Of a stretch of 64,000 nt of DNA, positions 48,399 through 59,305 are shown piece after piece. The DNA is taken from NCBI GenBank assembly GCA_012934845.2, contig WNNJ02000599.1, positions 332,932 to 396,931 on the forward strand. Reading direction: 5' to 3'. Position numbers and translations under genes: made by a program. The stretch comes from Pomphorhynchus laevis. Lineage: Eukaryota; Acanthocephala; Palaeacanthocephala; Echinorhynchida; Pomphorhynchidae. Within the stretch, counting starts at the first letter, position 1; each line of letters starts with the position of its first letter. The notes beneath the pieces were generated by a model. The model ran no database searches. It worked only from the letters and a program-made list of their open reading frames with translations, and had not been told where the DNA came from.

Positions 48399-49674
48399 GA
48401 TTACAATAAAATGTTTTGCAATTCCCCCCCGTGTTTCCAACATTTATACAAAAATTCAAACATTGAATTTAGTTTTTTCTTTAACATAGTTAAAGAAAAA
48501 TAAAAAACCAAGAAACAAAACAATCACACACTAAAATTCCACACACACTTTAAAAACAACAAAAAGAAAGTAAAACCAGAATCATAAAACAAATTAAGAT
48601 TAAAATCATAAAAAGGTGACAAAAAAATACGAATTTAATAATAAAAATTATGTAAAAGCAGAGTAATAAATTATAATTTAATCTAAACCAAAACAAAATA
48701 ATAATACAATTAGAAAAAAAACGAATTGAAAACATTAAAATAATTTGATATTGGAATAATTAATTATAATTTAATTAAAGGTTGAGATCGGATTTATTAT
48801 TAAGCATTAAATTAGGTTCTTTTTAATAAAATACGCTTCTTGAATAATGCAAGATAACAAGTTAATTTCAAATGATAAAATATATGCATTTTCAAAATCA
48901 ACGGAATGATTCAAACTCACAAAATGTTGAGCAACAGCACTAGAATTGGTCCCTTTACGTACATTATAATTATGTTGTTTAATACGCTTAACCAAACCTT
49001 GACTCGTTTGACCAACATATACCTGATCACATTCATTACAAGATATTTTATCTCACTTTATAATTCTTTCCTGGTGAATGACAATGGAAACGCGTTTGCG
49101 GCGAGCAAAGGCCACCGGTGCCTCATTTTATAAATAATGACATCTTTGTTAAACTCTGGTTTACGCTTAAAAATGTTGTAAAGTTTAGGTAATTTTCTGT
49201 TAAAAATTTTATCATTTGAAAGTAACTTGTTATCTCGCATTATAAAGGAGTACCTTTTGTGGAATTCAGTATTTTCAAAGTTTAACATAAAAACACCTTA
49301 AATTAAATTATAATTAATTATTCCAATATTCCATTATTTTAATTTTTTCAATTTTTGTTTCTTTTTCTAATTGTATTATTATTTTGTTTTAGTTTAGATA
49401 AAATTATAATTTATTACTCTACTTTCACATTATTTTTATTATTAAATTTGTATTTTTTGTCACTTATTTTATGATTTTAATTTTATTTTGTTTTATGATG
49501 GTTTTTTCTTTCTTTTTGTTGTTTTTAAAATGTGTGAAATTTTAGTGTATGATTGTTTTGTTTCTTCGTATTTTCTTTTTCTTTTAAGTATAAAGGCGGA
49601 GCACATCAATGCTTGTATTTTTGTATAAATGTTGAAAACACGGGGGAAAAATTGTGAAGCATTTGATTGTAATC

Positions 49675-49702
49675 CTGATGATGATAGCAGGCGCTATCGA
49701 AA
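49675..49702 (+). ncRNA. hammerhead-like core in right inverted repeat
   Basis: Same motif as 48,371-48,398 in the opposite arm. A three-base stem III ending at TATC (near 49,720) would give an AUC cut site; stem I remains doubtful. Confidence 0.5.
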
Positions 49703-49760
49703 TATAGAATTTTTTATCAGAGGATATTTTCTGCTTCTTCGTTCCTGTAATAACTATATA

Positions 49761-50538
49761 TTTGAAATAGAGGAAGATTATGATCTTATAAGGAGGAAAG
49801 CAGCAAAAATAGCTATGAACTCAAATGTTGGATACTGCAAATATGTAAATAATAAGATGTGAATAGGCTATTACGCTAATGAGAGCAAATTCAATGTGCA
49901 TACGAGCTGTCGGGCTGTCTGGAATTCATATGCATAACAAATTCTTATGACTTTTATAAAAAGTAAAATAGTTACTTTTATAAAGTAACTTTTATTTATC
50001 TTTTAAAAAAATTATTTTTACCTTTAAAAATAAATTATTGTTATATAAGATGTTGATATTTATAAATTTGTATATTTATAGTAGTATGCTACACATATCT
50101 ATTAGCATCATGATATACCCGAATGATAAAAGATTAAAAGATTAGAATGTTGCTTATATTTTGATATGATAAAAGATTAAAAGATTAAAATGTTGCTAAT
50201 ATTTTGAAAGAAATGACATGACATCCCTTATATAACTGGAAATTGTAAATCATTTTAACTAAATTTAATAACTGAATCAGTATGCACGTATAAATTTTAG
50301 TCTACTGAAGCTAAGACAAATTTGAAGAGTTGAACAGGCCAGAATTGTTCAAGAACTACTTTCTTTTTACTTTTGCTGACAATGAGCGACCTCTAACAGG
50401 CACTTTTAATTAAAATTTCATAAAAATCTTTCTAATTTTCTAGTCCTTATTACTAGTATCCACAAATAATTATTGTCAATAATAAAATGCTAGATTACTT
50501 AAAATAAAGTTATATTTCTAGAATCTTACAACGAATAC
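49761..50538. other. intron sequence
   Basis: No gene recognised. A 16-base match (GACCTCTAACAGGCAC) to the C-terminal region of the family A element at 248 occurs near 50,388, too short to interpret. Confidence 0.4.
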
Positions 50539-50620
50539 CTCACAGAAATATCGTTGTAGCTTGTCGTTTGCGTAGTTAATGCACAACTGTTCAAAACCAT
50601 TTATTTCGTTGAATTCGAAG
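50539..50620 (-). CDS. myosin exon: switch II region to FEQLCINY
   Basis: 82-bp exon, acceptor TTTAATAAG, donor GTATTC. Its first base completes the Gly codon begun in the exon at 52,621, giving LDIYG-FEF, the switch II motif of myosins. It continues with NGFEQLCINYANDKLQRYF, one of the most conserved myosin segments. It ends in phase 0. Confidence 0.95.
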
Positions 50621-50897
50621 CTTATTAAACAATAAAATACATTTAAAAAATTAAAAAGTTGAAAATTAAGAGAAAATTAAGTATATAAAACATTTCATAT
50701 TTATTAAAATTACAGAAATTTTAAAAATTCCGATTAAAACCCAAAGTTGCTCATTTGTAAATATACAAATCAACAATTTATTGTAAACGATTTGAATTCA
50801 GTAGAGCTACATATACATGATAATTATGTTGCAGACTAAGAAACAGCAAACGATGTCTGACCATCTAATTTGGAAATTAGACGATTTCCAAAATTAG

Positions 50898-51291
50898 ACT
50901 ATAACGATTTTAATTTACGAGTCTGTCGATAGTCTTTATATTAATGAAATTATAATTTATTGCTAATAGGTGTCTCCAATCATCATTAATTTATAAATAA
51001 GGCGAAGAGACATTATTTTACAATTTTGATCAAATATTTCGGCGGCGCGTAGCACACCATTAGCAAGGATTATTCAATTGTGTGACAGCATAAAAACACA
51101 ATTAACAAATAATTTAACAGATTCAAAAAGCTTTTACGTGCCACCGAAATATTTGATCAAAATTGTAAAATAATGTCTCTTCGCCTTATTTATAATCCAA
51201 TGACAATTATTGAGACATCTATTAACAATAAATTATAATTTCATTAATATAAAGACTATCGACAGACTCTTAAATAAAAATCGTTATAGTA
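50898..51291. mobile_element. foldback (MITE-like) element with ~150-bp inverted repeats
   Basis: Left arm from ACTATAACGATTTTAATTTA through GGCGAAGAGACATTATTT to AATATTTCGG; the right arm is its inverted copy ending CGTTATAGT at 51,291. The ~60-bp centre is unrelated. No coding capacity. A partial relative is at 13,025-13,080. No clear target-site duplication was found. Confidence 0.8.
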
Positions 51292-52620
51292 GATATTAGC
51301 AATTTTAGAGTTTATTTTATAGTTAACGAAAACATAACGCTTTTACTGACTTGATATCACAAATATTGTTTGTCATTAAATAATTTCTAAAATTGTAAAG
51401 TAAATTTCCATCGTATTCAAAAAGCATCCATATTCATCAAATAATAAAAATAACACTCATAAATTCATTCAAACGTAGAACGTAATGAAGACTCCTGACT
51501 TTCATTTGAATTTTTTTTACAATTTGTCTTTTGAAGTCTGTTATTTATTTGTCATTTCATTCAAACGTAAGATTTCCGGGGAAGTAAATTTCCCTAGATT
51601 TTGTCCGTAGGAAACAATAATGTCAGGTAAAAAGAACTTTGGTAAGTAAATGTTAATTGATACACGTATTTGAATATTTGATCATGTCCTAAATTACATT
51701 GTTTGAAAATTATAAAATTTAATATTTGGTAAAATGATAGAAATATAGAAATATAGTTTTAATAAATTCAGATTTAAACCCGAAATTGCTTATTTGACTT
51801 TGTTATTAAAACAAAGAGAATATGTAAATATTGATTGATTATGCTTGATTATGCATTTGAATCAATTATGATTGATTTAGCATTTGCTAATTAATCGTAT
51901 TAGCAACATGATAGTAAAAAATTCTGTTTGAGATAATCATTAGAATTTAAGGTTGTAAAGATGATCATCAATTATACATTTAAAAAGAACAGTTATAAAT
52001 TTATATTTTTATCATATTTTATTGATTTTATTTATTATTAAGTAATACTGAAAATTTTAAAATATAACTTTTTAATTATTGATAAATTATGCTTCTTAAT
52101 ATTTTTCTAAGATTAATATTTTTCTAAGATTAAGATTAATCTACATATTATTTATAAATTAAAAATAATTCTAATATATTCAAACAGAAACGTTATAATT
52201 ATATAAAATAACTGAGTCTGCGTATTTTATAAATGTTTGATAGCTGATTTAAATATTAACTTAATAAATATCGTACTTTTTGTTGAAATTTTGACTTTAT
52301 TGAATATCATACTTGTTTGTATATACAATCAATTTAAATTATACACTGATCTTATTCATATTCGTATTATCATTTATTTTATTGCACCTTTTTATTCCGT
52401 CCATATTTCATTTTTATTTTTATAGTAAATCAGTTTTAGTGTGCTACATTTCATTGAATTCCATTTTATCGTACATTTGCTGACTGATATCAATATAAGC
52501 AGTAAGCAGTTTAAATAATCTCGTGTATATTTATTTTTAATACAAGTCAATTTGTTTGCATGAAAGTGTCTAGGTAAATGTTTTAAAATGCTTCCATGTG
52601 AACTTTACTAAAATTCATAC
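51292..52620. other. intron sequence
   Basis: AT-rich. A PLE-like terminus remnant lies at 52,205 (AACTGAGTCTGCG). No coding region other than the next myosin exon. Confidence 0.4.
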
Positions 52621-52754
52621 CCGTAAATATCTAGAATTCCTAGAATATTATCATTTGTTCTTCTACATGAAAGTGATTTATTTAATAGATCAACAATGAA
52701 TTTAAAACAAGCCTCGTATAGATATTTTGCTAATGCATCTCTGAGATATGAAGC
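52621..52754 (-). CDS. myosin exon: RDALAK to LDIYG
   Basis: 134-bp exon, phase 0 to 2, acceptor TATTTTTAAG, donor GTATGA. It encodes RDALAKYLYEACFKFIVDLL and ILGILDIYG, the myosin U50 helix and the start of switch II. It joins in frame to the exon at 50,620. Confidence 0.95.
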
Positions 52755-53144
52755 CTTAAAAATACAAATATTATACCATTACAAGATCATTTTAGAATGA
52801 ATGTTTGCAAAAGTTAAACGATTAGCCGAACTAATATCAATTGTTGAAACCTTTTCCAATCAAAATATTCAAACTTTTGATTATCAATATTTTGTCTTTA
52901 TTAACATTTAAAAGCATTTTAAATTGATATTACAGCAATCCACATCAAGCAATAAAAAGGTGTTAAATTTTGATATTTTTAGTGCAATTATTATTATTAA
53001 CGAAATCATTTGATTTCAAAGCTAATGAATGTATAAAAGGCATTGAAATACTTGAAGCTCAAGGCAAGTATTTATAATCATAATTATGATTATATGTGAA
53101 TACTTTCAATGCTTATATTAATCATAAGTTTATTACAAATCAGA

Positions 53145-53290
53145 CCAGCTAACTGAGTCTACGTATTTTATATTTTTTATAAATTAAAATTAAAAGTAAA
53201 TAATTATAAATAATTAATGATTATATAACTATTTTATTTTTTAGTGATAAAAAGTTATTTAAATAACTAAAATAAAAATATTCAACTTAT
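53145..53290 (-). repeat. PLE 3' terminus fragment
   Basis: Minus-strand terminus (AACTGAGTCTACG at 53,149) with the AT-rich variant continuation, adjacent to a minus-strand family B fragment. Confidence 0.6.
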
Positions 53291-53344
53291 AAATATTGCA
53301 TATTTAATATGTCGTCACTTTTTCTTAATCTGTGCCTAACAAAC

Positions 53345-54130
53345 GCCGGCCTATTATTCACTAAGCGCGACCCGTGAATTTACATCGATATGCAGCCACA
53401 AGCTAGAGTCCGATAGTCTCTCGGAAGCGTGTTATCTCGTGCGCATATGTGGTATTCTTCATTGCAGCAAGCTTGTTGGCGAGGGGTCGCAAAAACCTCG
53501 AAGCAAACTTTCCCTCTTCGCCTAAGCAGGAGAGTACGATCGGGGAAAATTTGATCTCACTAGCCACGACACGCGCTCTTGGTATTTTAAACACTTCCGC
53601 TGCTCGTGGTATTCGAAGCATGAAGTTGTGGATCTGCTGATAATCAACGGAGCGAATGCGTTAAAAACGCAGTTGTCCAAAAGAGCTCACTATGTATGGA
53701 CACTGCATAATCAACAGCATGCTATCTGGGTAAGTTGTCGACGCTGTAGGCTCAAACAAATGTTGGCATCGACCGTATTCAACATGGGTTCGACTGAAGC
53801 ACTCTCGCAAACTACGGTGAGTATTTTTGTGATTATGTCTCTAATTGAGTCATGTCTGATGGAGGGGTAAACCTCATTAGTGCATGATAGGCAATGTTCC
53901 AGTGAAGCCGTTGAGCCTCAAGAGCAGCGATGAGATGTTTCTTTGCATAGCGTGTTGTTGCGCGCGATGTCATCAATAAACGTTGGTTGTCGGTACGAGT
54001 CTGCCAATTTCTAGTAGGGAACGAGATAACCATGAGGATCCTCCCTTAACCATCAAATGGTCGATTGTTTTACGCATATTTTCAGCGTAGGCTGATACAT
54101 GTGAAACCACGTCTCACCGATTATTTCAAA
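53345..54130 (-). pseudogene. family B element, nuclease and C-terminus only
   Basis: From 54,120 downward: a GGSSWLSRSL segment equivalent to GASSWISAV of the 8,132 element, CLSCTNEVYPSIRHDSIRDI (Cys and RH(N) region), DNCVFNAFAP, CFEYHEQRKCLKYQER, and the C-terminal IKFSPIVLSCLGEEGKFAS, ending at 53,403. Frameshifts and stops occur at 53,870 and 53,690. Everything upstream of the nuclease is missing. Confidence 0.78.
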
Positions 54131-54174
54131 AAATGTGTATTTTCATAACTTATCAGTATGACCATGGATTTGGA

Positions 54175-54840
54175 ATCTAACAATGAGCGGTCACTTCGTT
54201 ATTATCATTTTTTCTATAAAAGTTAGTGAACAGCGAAGACTTCCATGCTTTTAGGAACAATATTAATTAATTTATATATAAATTAATATAAATTAATATT
54301 TATATTAATTAATTTATATATATTAATTAATTTACAAGGCCGAATGGTGGAGGCGTGTGCATTGCAAACTCTATGTACGGGGTTCAAACCTCTGTATGCA
54401 CACGTCAAAGCTACAAGGTCGCGTTGTCGAAAGACGTAGGGGTACCCGATGATGAAGCGGGTTCACTCTTCATTAATTAATTTATAGAACAACAGCTCGG
54501 AATGTTCTTGGAAGTAAAAACATTTGGGCAAGTGCAAATGTTGAAAGATAGCGGTGTGTTGAACTTAATGTTGTAATAACAAGACGAATGAGCTGTTCAA
54601 AAATAGAATTGTTTCTTAATTATTTGTGAGGCTGTCGTTGATGGATATAAGCGTCAGCCGATAAACATACATATGAGAGTACGTTATAATGATGGAAAAT
54701 CTACCTTTAACTTGTGACGAGGTCAGCAGGCTATTAACCCTATTAACTAACCTTCTCGAGAACAACTTCATGCAAGTTTGAAAGATATTTCAATATAAAA
54801 AATCCAATGATAGTTATAAGATTGGACGATATGATTAATT
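54175..54840 (+). repeat. unclassified repeat, copy 2, interrupted by a SINE-like insertion
   Basis: Second copy of the repeat at 16,775-17,285, sharing AACAATGAGCGGTCACTTCG, GAAGACTTCCATGCTTTTAG and the segment to GATTGGACGATATGAT. Its open frame is broken by small deletions (for example near 54,565). The site matching 16,858-16,875 carries a TA-rich expansion and a 137-bp insertion. Confidence 0.75.
54335..54471 (+). mobile_element. SINE-like insertion with Pol III promoter boxes
   Basis: 137-bp insert flanked by a 13-bp direct repeat (ATTAATTAATTTA at 54,322 and 54,472), absent from the paralogous copy at 16,860. It contains TGGTGGAGGCG (54,345), a full match to the A-box consensus TRGYNNANNNG, and GTTCAAACC (54,382), a full match to the B-box GWTCRANNC, 27 bases apart. 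Part of a tRNA-like fold is possible but the anticodon region is not convincing, so a tRNA-derived SINE is more likely than a tRNA gene. No A-rich tail was seen. Confidence 0.72.
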
Positions 54841-55172
54841 AAATCAGCTAACTGAGTCTACGTATTTAATATAATTATAAAATAAACAAAACATAATAAT
54901 GCTAAATCAAAATTTAATAATTAAATAATAAAATTAAAAATTGTTTTTAGATTTTCTATAATTTAAATCAAGTTAAAAAAATTAAATAAAATAAAAAATA
55001 AAATTTAAAATAAACGTCATTTTTATGAATTGACTAATAAATAACAGACGTTGTATCAGAATAAGAATTAGAGGTCATCAGAAGGAACTGCTATGCTATC
55101 AGGTTTCGGCCCCTAACTCCTCTACCCAACATAGCAGCGGGGCCAAATACATGCTAATGATGTATTTCCTAA
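54841..55172 (-). repeat. PLE 3' UTR, truncated
   Basis: Minus-strand terminus (54,849) and 3' UTR with the interleaved complementary segments, ending abruptly at about 55,172. A tandem 30-bp block follows (55,171-55,230) that matches the flank at 17,245-17,285. Confidence 0.8.
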
Positions 55173-55239
55173 AGTTATCATTGAAGTAGAGAATGACCTA
55201 AAGTTATCATTGAAGTAGAGAATCTAAGAAACATAAAAT

Positions 55240-56275
55240 AAATCAAATCAGCTAACTGAGTCTACGTATTTAATATAATTAAAAATAAACAAAACATAAT
55301 AACGCTAAATCAAAATTTAATAATTAAATAATAAAATAAATAATTGTTTTAAGATTTTTTAGAATTTAAATCAAGTTTAAATAAAAAATTGAAATTTAAA
55401 ATAAACGTCATTTTTATGAATTGACTAATAAATAACAGACGTTGTATCAGAATAAAGATTAGTGGTCATCAGAAGGAACTGCTATGCCATCAGGTTTCAG
55501 CCCCTAACTCCTCTACCCAACATAGCAGCGGGGCCAAATACATGCTAATGATGTATTTCCTCTGAAATAACTATCTAGTATCTTATTCTAATGCAAAGTA
55601 TATTATTTATTATCCATCCATAAAAATTTGCCACTTAAGAGTTTAAATTTATTCTTTATATTATTGTGTTGATTTATATATTTTACTATTTTCTGCTTGA
55701 TGTTATTTTTATAGTAACCTAGTTTAAAATATGTATCTATTAAATTATTTAAATGATTTTGAAGAAAGCCAATATCATTACATATTGTTGCAATTCTTAA
55801 AATTTCATTATTTAATGTATTATATTTTATATTATATGGTATGCATGAATGCTCATGCAAAAATATGTTTCTTGTAAATTTAAATATGTCATCTTTACGA
55901 TATAAATTAATAGTAGTTTTAGTTAATGTTAATTTAATGTTCATATCTAGATATACACCTTCTTTATCATTAATATTGGTTTTGTTAAGAATAAGGCTTT
56001 CTAACTAAATGTGCTCACTAATTTAGTAAACATTATTAGAATTAAATACACATATATCATCAATGTATCGAAACATATATTTCATATATTTATATTGTTT
56101 AGATTTAGTTTTTACACAGTTATGAACAAATTCATATTCTATAAAGCTTAAAAACAAGTCAGCTATAATTGGGCTACTATTACCACCCATTGGAACACCT
56201 TTTACTTGTCTAAATATAGATGTCCCTACTTTTAAATAATTTTGATTTATCAAAATATTTAATAAATAAAATGTT
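55240..56275 (-). pseudogene. PLE RT C-terminal half and 3' UTR
   Basis: Minus strand. From 56,260: LNILINQNYLKVGTSIF, QVKGVPMGGNSSPIIADLF (motif B), RYIDDICVF (motif C), a frame change near 56,020, MNIKLTLTKTTINLYRKDDI and the C-terminus to about 55,600, then the 3' UTR and terminus at 55,255. It is very similar to the 62-kb copy. 5' truncated at about 56,270. Confidence 0.86.
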
Positions 56276-56439
56276 GGTGCCAGTCGAGTAAGTTTTAAAC
56301 TGACACCTATTACCAATTAGCATATTCGTGGAGAGGCCTAGGCAACGTATGTTCGACATTCGTTGATCAACGGCAAAATAATTGGACGGCTTGCATCAGC
56401 CGTAGAGATAGTTCTTTCATAGACTATCTCAGATTCCTT

Positions 56440-56705
56440 CGACGACTCCAACGGCGGATTAGACAATGGACGAAAAGGCGGAAGAGAGTGACGGAGGCAT
56501 GTTTCCTTGCAGTATTGATGTTTGATCATCAACGGATATTGCGAACAGGAGATAGCCGAACAAAAAATCACTCCGATGACTTTAACGGCAGATTGGACAA
56601 TGGACGAAAAGGCGGAAGAGAGTCTCGGAGACCTGTCTCCTTATAGTAGCGATGTTGGATCATCAATGGATATCGGGAAAGAGAGATAGCGAACAAACAA
56701 TCAAT
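56440..56705 (+). repeat. two ~134-bp tandem units upstream of an RTE relic
   Basis: Two direct copies starting near 56,440 and 56,574 share GACAATGGACGAAAAGGCGG and surrounding sequence, about 134 bases apart. They lead directly into the RTE endonuclease relic and may be its 5' UTR monomers. Confidence 0.7.
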
Positions 56706-57610
56706 ACAATGAAAATGAGAAGCAAGAAATTTATAAAATATAAATCTTATGCAAGGAACAATGGTCAACTCACCATTGGCCGGAGGAATTTTTATTGTCG
56801 GGTGCCGTGTGACCATACAGTCGTACGGAGACAGCGAATGAGGCATCAACATCTGGAGCGGACTAGCTTTCATGTAGGAACGTGGAATGTCATTTCGCTG
56901 GCGGGGAAGGAATCATAATTAGTTGAAGAGATGGTTCGCTTAGGTCTTGAAATAGCCGGAGTGAATTCTCTTCACTATTCTGGAACTAGAACTAAACTTT
57001 TGGATCTAGGTTGTACCTTTAACTATTCGAAAGTTACCAACGGTAAGCGAAGGCATGCGGGTGTAGGGATACTTACAAGTCCCCTGCTGGCGTTCCTGGT
57101 AAAGAGGTTTAACCCAGTGAACGAAATGTTGGCGTCCTTGATACTTATAGTCAAAGAAGGAAAGGGGATAACTGCTGTGTGTGCGTATGCTCCCAACGTT
57201 ATATCGGAATACGCAGCTTTCGTGAAAGATCTTCAGGCTCTGCTTGATAGTACTCTGTCGGAGATTCCCTTGTTCTATTGGGTGACTTCAATGATCATAT
57301 TAGTAGCGACAGTAGCAATTGGAAGGAAGTGTTGGGAAGGAACGGACTCTCTAATCTGAATGCGAGTGGTGTTGAATTATTGCACTTTTGTTGTCGTAAC
57401 AATTCGTGCATAACCAACACCATGTTTGAACATAAGGAGATCCATAGATGCGCATGACATCAAGATTCTCTCAGTCAAAGATCAATGATCGATTTTGTAA
57501 TCGTTTCATCTGATCTGCGACGCTATGTTCTGGACACTTGTGTGAAGAGACAAGCTGAGCTGTCAACCGATCACTACCTTGTAGTTAGTAAACTTCGATG
57601 AAAGGATCGT
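56706..57610 (+). pseudogene. RTE-type LINE, endonuclease half
   Basis: Encodes SFHVGTWNVISLAG (first endonuclease motif), a stop at 56,918, LGLEIAGVNSLHYSG (the usual catalytic Glu position is Ser), HAGVGILTSPLLAFL, then after a frameshift near 57,285 LLGDFNDHISS, SMIDFVIVSSDLR and AELSTDHYLVV. This order matches the apurinic-like endonuclease of RTE elements. The RT half is absent; the 27.3-28.3 kb fragment is the converse half of a related element. Confidence 0.83.
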
Positions 57611-57824
57611 ATGCTAGACAAACCTGGTAAACCCAACGTTGTGTGAGGGAGCTACGAGCGTCTAGCAGATGTTTCTGTCAAAGAACGTTTTTCTGAGGCA
57701 AACTGGGGTGATGGTACCGATCTTTATGAAAGGTGACCGAAGAGTATGTTCCAATTATCGGTGCATCACTCATTTTATTTAAACTGGTAAGCTATTTGCT
57801 AGTATATTACTTTTACACGACTTT

Positions 57825-58035
57825 AATATTTCGATACATTTCGATATATTGATGATGTATGTGTATTTAATTCTAGCAATTTTTATTCAATAAGCGAACA
57901 AATTTATCCAGGTAGCCTCATTCTAAAAAAACCAATATTAATGATAAAGAAAGTATATATCTTGATATGAGCATTAAATTAACATCAATTAAAACTACTA
58001 TTAGTTTATATCGTAAAGATGACATATTTAAATTT
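57825..58035 (+). repeat. PLE RT fragment (motif C onward)
   Basis: Short plus-strand piece with RYIDDVCVFNSSNFYSISEQ and the start of the following block, frameshifted near 57,935. It joins at 58,036 to a PLE terminus in the opposite orientation. Confidence 0.8.
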
Positions 58036-58632
58036 ACAAATCAAATCAGCTAACTGAGTCTACGTATTTAATATAATTATAAACTAAACAAAACATAATA
58101 ATGCTAAATCAAAATTTAATAATTAAATAATAAAATTAATAATTGTTTTTAGATTTTCTATAATTTAAATCAAGTTAAAATAAAAAATTGAAATTTAAAA
58201 TAAACGTCATTTTTATGAATTGACTAATAAATAACAGACGTTGTATCAGAATAAGAATTAGAGGTCATCAGGAGGAACTGCTATGCTATCAGGTTTCAGC
58301 CCCTAACTCCTCTACCCAACATAGCAGCGGGGCCAAATACATGCTAATGATGTATTTCCTCTGAAATAACTATCTAGTATCTTATTCTAATGCAAAGTAT
58401 ATTATTTATTATCCATAAAAATTTGCCACTTAAGAGTTTAAATTTATTCTTTATATTATTGTGTTGATTTATATATTTTACTATTTTCTGCTTGATGTTA
58501 TTTTTATAGTAACCTAGTTTAAAATATGTTATTAAATTAGTTAAATGATTTTGAAGAAAGCCAATATCATTACATATTGTTGCAATTCTTAAAATTTCAT
58601 TATTTAATGTATTATATTTTACATTATATTAA
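58036..58632 (-). repeat. PLE 3' end, minus-strand arm of an inverted dimer
   Basis: Terminus (58,045), 3' UTR with the interleaved segments (58,275-58,335) and the last ~60 RT codons. It meets the plus-strand arm at about 58,632. Confidence 0.85.
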
Positions 58633-59300
58633 ACATACTTTTGCATGAATATTCATGCATACCATATAATATAAAATATAATACATTAAATAATGAAATT
58701 TTAAGAATTGTAACAATTTGTAACAATATTGGTTTTCTTCATAGTCATTTAAATAATTTAATAGATGCATATTTTAAACTGGGTTACTATAATAATACCA
58801 TCAAACAGAAAGTGGTAAAATATTTAAATCAACACAATAATATTAAAAATAAATTTAAAATCATTAGCGGAAAATTTTTATAGATGGATAATAAATAATA
58901 TACTTCGTATTAGAATAATATACTAGATGGTTTTATAAGAGGAAATATGTAATAAAATAAATAAGATACAATATAATTAAATTTCATCAGAGGAAATACG
59001 TCCTTAACACGTATTTGGCCCCGCTGATATGTTAGTAGAGGAGTTTGAGGCCGAAACATTATGGCATAGAAATTCCTTCTGATGGCATCTAATCCTTATT
59101 CTGATACAACGTCTGTTATTTATTAGTCAATTCATAAAAATGAATTTTATTTTAAATTTCAATTTTTTATTTTAACTTGATTTAAATTATAGAAAATCTA
59201 AAAACAATTATTAATTTTATTATTTAATTATTAAATTTTGATTTAGCATTATTATGTTTTGTTTATTTTATAATTATATTAAATCCATAGACTCAGTTAT
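58633..59300 (+). repeat. PLE 3' end, plus-strand arm of an inverted dimer
   Basis: Mirror of the preceding arm: RT C-terminus (IPYNIKYNTLNNEILRIVTI), the 3' UTR with a diverged version of the interleaved segments, and the terminus at 59,283-59,300. Sequence differences between the arms show that they are different PLE copies, not a simple recent inversion. Confidence 0.83.
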
Positions 59301-59305
59301 CTGAT

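Larger units (their letters stand above)
48312..49760 (-). mobile_element. GIY-YIG element with ~470-bp inverted repeats, copy 2
   Basis: 48,312-48,781 and 49,296-49,760 are inverted copies of each other, still well matched. The 514-bp centre encodes, on the minus strand, LPKLYNIFKRKPEFNKDVII, then (after an interruption near 49,075-49,110) CNECDQVYVGQTSQGLVKRI, which is the GIY-YIG start and catalytic Arg region, SSAVAQHFVSLNHSVDFENA and IIQEAYFIKKNLI with the Glu. This is the nuclease domain found at the C-terminus of PLE proteins, but no RT is present. Each arm holds a hammerhead-like core (48,371-48,398 minus, 49,675-49,702 plus), both with intact CTGATGA and GAAA. It could be an internally deleted PLE with inverted pseudo-LTRs or a separate small element. 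Confidence 0.8.

Noticed and set aside
51620-51641. A first exon on the plus strand (ATG, seven codons, GTAAGT donor)
   Set aside because: The start context and donor look good, but no downstream exon or recognisable protein was found; seven codons are too few to support a gene.
54345-54410. A tRNA gene
   Set aside because: The A and B boxes are good, but the anticodon arm and acceptor stem do not pair as in a tRNA, and the segment is part of a 137-bp insertion with flanking duplication.
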